Positions 50,218 to 54,236 of a DNA stretch of 54,236 bases are shown here, one piece after another. Under the pieces are notes generated by a model. That model had not been told where the DNA came from, ran no database searches, and was given only the letters and a program-made list of their open reading frames with translations. Position 1 is the stretch's first letter. Each line of letters begins with the position of its first letter. The DNA is from Flavobacteriales bacterium. GTDB lineage: Bacteria > Bacteroidota > Bacteroidia > Flavobacteriales_D > Sanyastnellaceae. The stretch spans positions 1 to 54,236 of the forward strand of contig CANHPZ010000003.1 of NCBI GenBank assembly GCA_947462725.1, written 5' to 3'. The translations under genes and the position numbers were made by a program.

Positions 50218-50856
50218 TCAATTGTGAAAACCGAAAAGCGATCGAAATTCCTGCACCATGATAGCGGTGGCGCCCCAGAGTGTGTGGCCATTGATATCGA
50301 AGTAGCCACTTTCGAATTCGCGGTTGAATTTCTGCACGAAGATGTGCTTGCGGCGAACAATGTCGGGCTGCATGAGCAACTCGATCGGATATTCAATGAG
50401 CTCAACAACCTCATCCGGATTGGCTGCAAATTGCAGCTCATGCGATGTAAATGCAATGAAAGGCTGCACCACAAAATGGCTGGGCGGTATATACAATGTA
50501 GAAAGCTCGCCAATGATTTGCCATTGCTCTTTCCCTATACCCACCTCCTCTTCCGCCTCGCGCAAAGCAGCATGCACATGACTTTCGAAAGGTTCCAACT
50601 TTCCGCCGGGAAATGAAAGCTGGTCGCTATGCACGCCCTGACCACCCGGACGCTTCATAAAGAGCGTATGCCATTCTTCGTTTCGTTTGAACAAGGGGAA
50701 AAGCACAGCACTTTCCTTGGCGGGGGGTGTCATTGCGCGTGCTTCGGTAAATGAAGGACGCTCGTATCCGATAATGGTATTGGGCAGAGTTGAAAGCGAA
50801 TGCAGTTCACTCAGTCGCTGTTGGAGATCTTCGATGAACTGATTACCCGACATCAT
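50218..50856 (-). CDS. Nudix hydrolase, CoA pyrophosphatase type
   Basis: A 212-residue protein. The Nudix box GGKLEPFESHVHAALREAEEEVGI matches GX5EX7REUXEEXGU (Gly85, Glu91, Arg99, Glu103/104). The LSFPGG just before it and the PPSHFVVQPFIAF segment after it are typical of the NudL/CoA diphosphatase subgroup, which cleaves CoA into phosphopantetheine and ADP. The start overlaps the stop of the beta-helix lipoprotein gene by 4 bp. Confidence 0.88.
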   Translation of the reverse strand: MMSGNQFIEDLQQRLSELHSLSTLPNTIIGYERPSFTEARAMTPPAKESAVLFPLFKRNEEWHTLFMKRPGGQGVHSDQLSFPGGKLEPFESHVHAALREAEEEVGIGKEQWQIIGELSTLYIPPSHFVVQPFIAFTSHELQFAANPDEVVELIEYPIELLMQPDIVRRKHIFVQKFNREFESGYFDINGHTLWGATAIMVQEFRSLFGFHN

Positions 50857-52385
50857 TCACATGGAGTTCCTGAATCGAACGCGTAACAGCCCTTCCAAAT
50901 TTGCGATCCCCAGGAAATGCCGTCGATGTCTTCCGGCAGATTATTGGCCGACACCGCCGAGCCCGACATCAGCAGTCCGTCGTTTGACAACCGGAAATTT
51001 TCTTCTTCGGGATTACAGAGCGAAGGCGATTGGTTGTTGCTCATGCTGAAAAAATGAAGTCCATCGTCCTCCACACTTTCATCGGTATCCACCAAGCAGT
51101 AGCGGAAGGAGTAAACGGAAGGAGCAGCATCATCCAGGTCAATAACAAACTCGTTGAAGTCTGTCAGAAACGCATTGTTGCCAAACATGATGCAGTTGTT
51201 GAACTGGCTATCGTAGAGTTGGCGCGCTTGAATATTCTGGTTGATGTCTTCGTAGTAATTATTCAACACAAACGTTGGATACTGTCGACTGTTGTCGCTC
51301 CAGTAATTGGCAAAGGTGCAATTGTCCATGCGGTAGCGACCACCAATGCTGAAGCTCGCGCATTGCTGTCCGCAGTTGCCGATGAGCAGGTTTTGCCCCA
51401 GGATAGAAGCGCCTTGACCCAGCAGTCCAACGCCGGCCATGTTTACGATTTTCGTATTGCGGATTTCAACGGAATAGTTGACGCCGGTGTAGCTCACGCC
51501 GGTGGTGTCGACTTGAATGCCATTGTTTCCATTGCGCAATTCGGCGTATTCGATGCTCGAACCCGGGCTTTGAAAAATCCAAATGCCCCCTCGCACAATG
51601 CTCGCGATTTGCGGACCGATGCCCGTTTCATAAGGACAGTCGAGCTGAATGCCCCACTGTCCGGGGATATTATCGTAGTATGATTCCAGACGGTCGCCTT
51701 GGAATTTCACTTCTGCTCCCAGATCACCATCAATGACCAATGAACCTTTGTACACATAGATACCTGATTTGCCATGGCAATAGACTTGCGTGCCGGGATT
51801 GATGCGCAGTGTGGCCGCGGAGTCAACGGCTACGATTCCATAGATGACGTGAGGTTTGTCGTTGGTCCATACCTCCACCTGACCTGTTGGAATAATGTAG
51901 GAGAATGGATCATTGCATGAGTTCAACCCGCCATGGAAATACGCATCCTGCCCCCATGCCTGCAACTCCACAAACTGCTCGTTTCCGTTAAGTTCAAAGC
52001 GAATGCGATCTTCAACGATAAACGGTAAATCCTGGTTGCCCGGATCGATGGTCACTTCCACAAATATGAAGATGCTGTCGTTGGGGAGAATCTCGATGTC
52101 TTCTTGCAGCGGGCCATCCAGTCCGTCGATGTTGATTCGGAATTGGGAGTTATCGGATTCCAAGGCGATTCTCGAAATGCGCACACTTTTGTTGTAATTG
52201 TTTTTCACACGCAGATATTGTGTGGCGCTGCCAACCGTTGAGAATACGGTATCGAAAAAAATAGTATCCGATGAAAACTGGAGCTTGGCGGAAGCATCTT
52301 CCTGGTAGTGTTCCTTGCGGCAGCGAGTGAGCGCCAGCACAAGCGAAACACATAGCAAAGCAAAGAATAGCGAACGGATCTTCAT
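50853..52385 (-). CDS. Surface lipoprotein with right-handed beta-helix
   Basis: The ATG at 52385 is chosen because it begins a lipoprotein signal (hydrophobic run ending LALTRC); the frame upstream is not used. This gives 510 residues. Residues ~40-160 form an Ig-like region (SDTIFFDTVFSTVGSATQYLRVKNN), followed by parallel beta-helix repeats (GQWGIQLDC, IQVDTTGVSYTGVNYSVEIRNTKI, LLGQGASILGQNLLIGN) and a C-terminal cap. Such Bacteroidota lipoproteins are usually exposed at the cell surface. The ligand is unknown. It is translationally coupled to the Nudix gene. Confidence 0.85.
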   Translation of the reverse strand: MKIRSLFFALLCVSLVLALTRCRKEHYQEDASAKLQFSSDTIFFDTVFSTVGSATQYLRVKNNYNKSVRISRIALESDNSQFRINIDGLDGPLQEDIEILPNDSIFIFVEVTIDPGNQDLPFIVEDRIRFELNGNEQFVELQAWGQDAYFHGGLNSCNDPFSYIIPTGQVEVWTNDKPHVIYGIVAVDSAATLRINPGTQVYCHGKSGIYVYKGSLVIDGDLGAEVKFQGDRLESYYDNIPGQWGIQLDCPYETGIGPQIASIVRGGIWIFQSPGSSIEYAELRNGNNGIQVDTTGVSYTGVNYSVEIRNTKIVNMAGVGLLGQGASILGQNLLIGNCGQQCASFSIGGRYRMDNCTFANYWSDNSRQYPTFVLNNYYEDINQNIQARQLYDSQFNNCIMFGNNAFLTDFNEFVIDLDDAAPSVYSFRYCLVDTDESVEDDGLHFFSMSNNQSPSLCNPEEENFRLSNDGLLMSGSAVSANNLPEDIDGISWGSQIWKGCYAFDSGTPCE

Positions 52386-52540
52386 AAGAATTGTAGCAAA
52401 GATGGTGGAATGCGCGGGTTCGACGAACATTTTTTTCTGCCGGTTATTGCCTACCATTGTTGAATAATTGAGGTTATGCTCGCGACAAAGCAGCTAAAAA
52501 ACCATGTTCATTTGTAATATGCACAATCAATTGCATACCA

Positions 52541-53434
52541 TTGACCTTAGCTAATACAACATACAGCCTCTCGCTTTTGGCCTTTGGCCTTTGCTTGTTG
52601 TTGGCTTCCTGCAGTGAGCCGAATGTTTCGCAAAAGGATCACACGGGGATCGACACGACAGGAATTTCATCGACCGGGGCGATTATGCTTCAGGGGCAGA
52701 CCATCGTGATACCACCTCCGGCGCTTTTGTCGCGCGCAATGGAACAGCAAGCGATTCCATTCAAAGGAAGCATTGCTGCTCCGCAGCAGCAATCGGTGCG
52801 CTGGGTGGGTTCGTTGCAGAAGGCACTTAACCTGGGCGTCCTTGGCGCCGACCTCACCTACTTGGTCAATTATGGACAAACACCGCAAATACCTGCATGC
52901 TTTGCGTCGATTGGTGCCTTATCACACGATTTAGATTTGATGCAGGATGTTGACTCTTCCATAGTTGTAGCCATAGAAAATGGCATGGAAGACCCTGTGC
53001 AACTGCTTGGGTTACACAGCGAATTTTTTCGGAGCATGGAAAATTATCTGAAGAAAAATCAACGTGGAGATATTAGTGCCGGCATTCTCATTGGCGGATG
53101 GGTGGAGTCGCTTTACTTGATAGCATCACTTAGCGACAGCACCACCACACTAGATCCGTTGCTCGCTGAGCAACGGTATTCAGCACAAGGGGTGTTGCAG
53201 CTGGCCAAGGATATTCAAGATTCGACCATGATTGAAATACTTGGCGACCTTGAGCCATTGTGCGAAGCATTTGCTGACTTAGAACACAGCTATTCCTTTC
53301 GCGACCCAATGCACGACCGACGCGAGCACATTACATACTTGCGCAGCCAGAGCAAAGTTGAATTTGATATTGATCAAATCGAGCAATTGCATGCCCTCAT
53401 TCGTCAAACCCGTCAACGCATAATCACCCCATGA
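52541..53434 (+). CDS. Hypothetical lipoprotein
   Basis: The only sensible start is TTG at 52541; no ATG gives the signal. It encodes 297 residues with a lipoprotein signal ending LLASC (Cys24). The mature protein is helical with motifs ALNLGVLGADLTYLVNYGQTP, HSEFFRSMENYLKKNQRGDISAGILIGGWVESLYLI. I recall related Bacteroidota lipoproteins with an LGVxxxDLxY motif but no function. The stop overlaps the next gene by 4 bp. A TTCATTTG box lies about 28 bp upstream. Confidence 0.78.
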   Translation: MTLANTTYSLSLLAFGLCLLLASCSEPNVSQKDHTGIDTTGISSTGAIMLQGQTIVIPPPALLSRAMEQQAIPFKGSIAAPQQQSVRWVGSLQKALNLGVLGADLTYLVNYGQTPQIPACFASIGALSHDLDLMQDVDSSIVVAIENGMEDPVQLLGLHSEFFRSMENYLKKNQRGDISAGILIGGWVESLYLIASLSDSTTTLDPLLAEQRYSAQGVLQLAKDIQDSTMIEILGDLEPLCEAFADLEHSYSFRDPMHDRREHITYLRSQSKVEFDIDQIEQLHALIRQTRQRIITP

Positions 53435-53838
53435 CCAAAGCCTTGCTCATAGCTGCATTCAGCGTTGCCATCAGTTGTGCGCATGCCCAGTGTGACGTGC
53501 TTTCAGACGACTGCGCAAAAGCCATGGGCAAACAATTTATCGTGGATCCTAATTTCTTTCAGGCTGAATTAAACCCAAAAGATGAGGCATCCTTCCGTGC
53601 GGTTTGGCTTAAAGGAAATACGTATCGATTGAACGTTTGCAGCGCCGATGGCAGCGCATGTGCGGTCATGGTTTATGATGAAGAGGGAACCTTGCTGTAT
53701 GACAACCAACAATTTGAACAAGCCCAAACTTGGGATTTTTTTGCTGAAAGCACCATGCAGGTCAGTATCGCCATTCGCCTCCATGAGCAATCCAAGGCGA
53801 AGAGTTGCGTGAGTGCAATTACGGCTTTTAAAAAATAA
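53431..53838 (+). CDS. Small exported hypothetical protein
   Basis: A 135-residue protein. Signal peptide (MTKALLIAAFSVAISCAHAQ), then a ~115-residue beta-rich domain with four Cys (CDVLSDDCAK, CSADGSACAV) that may form disulfides. The segment YDEEGTLLYDNQ is typical of a C2-like or Ig-like strand pair. It is co-translated with the preceding lipoprotein gene. I recognise no named family. Confidence 0.75.
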   Translation: MTKALLIAAFSVAISCAHAQCDVLSDDCAKAMGKQFIVDPNFFQAELNPKDEASFRAVWLKGNTYRLNVCSADGSACAVMVYDEEGTLLYDNQQFEQAQTWDFFAESTMQVSIAIRLHEQSKAKSCVSAITAFKK

Positions 53839-53842
53839 TCAT

Positions 53843-53872
53843 AAAAAAATGGAACAACCCTGCGGGGTGTTC
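53843..53872. other. Hairpin with A-run on its left
   Basis: GAACAACCC pairs with GGGGTGTTC with one mismatch, and an A7 run lies on the left. On the plus strand it has no U-tract. It could only be a minus-strand terminator, but no minus gene lies beside it. Confidence 0.35.
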
Positions 53873-53886
53873 GTACACATCGCGCC

Positions 53887-54236
53887 ATGAGTGCAGGAAT
53901 TTTAAGAGCTCTAATGCAATTGTTCGCCATTATCAGCGGATCCGGACTAAAGTCGGGACGCGAGATTGTGGCCTTGTTTCTGCGCCAGCAACTCAACAAA
54001 GAGATGGTGGACACCTATCTCAAGTTGTATGAAGAGTTTGCCGAGAAATTCTACAACGTCAAGGAATCAGAGAAAAAAACGAGTATGGCCTCGGTTAAGG
54101 TGCTTCGCATCTGCAACCAGATTAACGAAGAACTTCAACAAAAGGAAAAATTCTTCGTCGTCGTTCGTCTGCTTGAGTTTTTGCGCGAGTATACCGAACA
54201 TGGTCCACAAGAACTTGAATTCGTAGAAACCGTTGC
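53887..54236 (+). CDS. N-terminal part of a TerB-like/ABC-family cytoplasmic protein
   Basis: The frame is open from the ATG at 53887 to the window edge (116 codons), so the gene is cut. The residues (SAGILRALMQLFAIISGSGLKSGREIVALFLRQQLN, then VKVLRICNQINEELQQKEKFFVVVRLLEFL) form a TerB-like helical domain. I recall this domain at the N-terminus of large Bacteroidota ABC-type ATPase/permease proteins. The catalytic part lies beyond the window, so the call is tentative. Confidence 0.65.
   Translation, partial: MSAGILRALMQLFAIISGSGLKSGREIVALFLRQQLNKEMVDTYLKLYEEFAEKFYNVKESEKKTSMASVKVLRICNQINEELQQKEKFFVVVRLLEFLREYTEHGPQELEFVETV

Noticed and set aside
51030-51683. 217-residue plus-strand ORF
   Set aside because: Antisense to the beta-helix lipoprotein, which has a lipobox and repeats.

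Overview
The window is a chromosomal stretch of a Bacteroidota bacterium, most likely Flavobacteriales or a near relative. The support is: C-terminal type IX secretion (T9SS) sorting domains, a PorE-like OmpA protein, the short Bacteroidota RpoD, the DUF5683-dapB-lepB gene order, promoters of the TAnnTTTG type, and weak or absent Shine-Dalgarno sequences. No tRNA, rRNA, CRISPR array, complete insertion sequence or prophage was seen. Most of the window is ordinary core genome with gene-dense operons.

Layout. 0-2.4 kb: the 3' end of a T9SS-exported ASPIC/UnbV protein converges on a compact Smr-domain protein. 2.5-6.0 kb: rpoD, pnp and rpsO on the minus strand. 6.2-10.9 kb: an FKBP lipoprotein, thioredoxin, a TPR membrane protein, a pRiA4b-like protein, a DUF1573 lipoprotein, yajC, a DUF4920 lipoprotein with a His-rich tail, and an orphan OmpR-type regulator. 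10.9-19.1 kb (minus): an unknown membrane protein, an SPFH protein, then a tightly packed run encoding MBOAT, an SGNH-like protein, an acyltransferase-like membrane protein, menC, menE and rdgB. A plus-strand gap at 11.5-11.8 kb holds a possible structured RNA. 19.2-30.8 kb (plus): uvrA, a small unknown gene, a SiaB-like kinase, a HEAT-cyclophilin lipoprotein, rhlE, a PorE-like protein and an SGNH hydrolase. 30.8-37.2 kb: pruA, two unknown or exported proteins, an accessory patch (higA with only the tail of higB, and a GNAT-like gene with a 60-residue partner), and a long-form GAPDH.

37.3-40.4 kb is the conserved DUF5683-dapB-lepB block. 40.5-45.3 kb is the most unusual region. A LytTR regulator with a degenerate receiver is transcribed away from a tandemly duplicated two-gene cassette (small soluble protein plus polytopic membrane protein). 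The second copy is followed by the broken start of a third, then by a histidine kinase with no sensory domain and a NarL-type response regulator. An 18-bp perfect palindrome lies in the divergent gap. The small genes differ at about six of 233 bases, while the membrane proteins share only roughly 40% of residues. The junctions can be read directly and point to unequal exchange at a 14-bp homology. I regard this as the best candidate for an undescribed signalling or envelope system.

45.3-54.2 kb: a penicillin-acylase-family enzyme; a minus-strand operon of a secreted DUF2723-like fragment, an ECF sigma factor and a probable anti-sigma protein; a Nudix hydrolase coupled to a beta-helix lipoprotein; two exported unknowns; and the 5' end of a further cytoplasmic protein cut by the window edge.

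Functional calls rest on motifs read by eye. Promoters and terminators are sequence matches only. Starts that differ from the longest open frame are explained in each entry.
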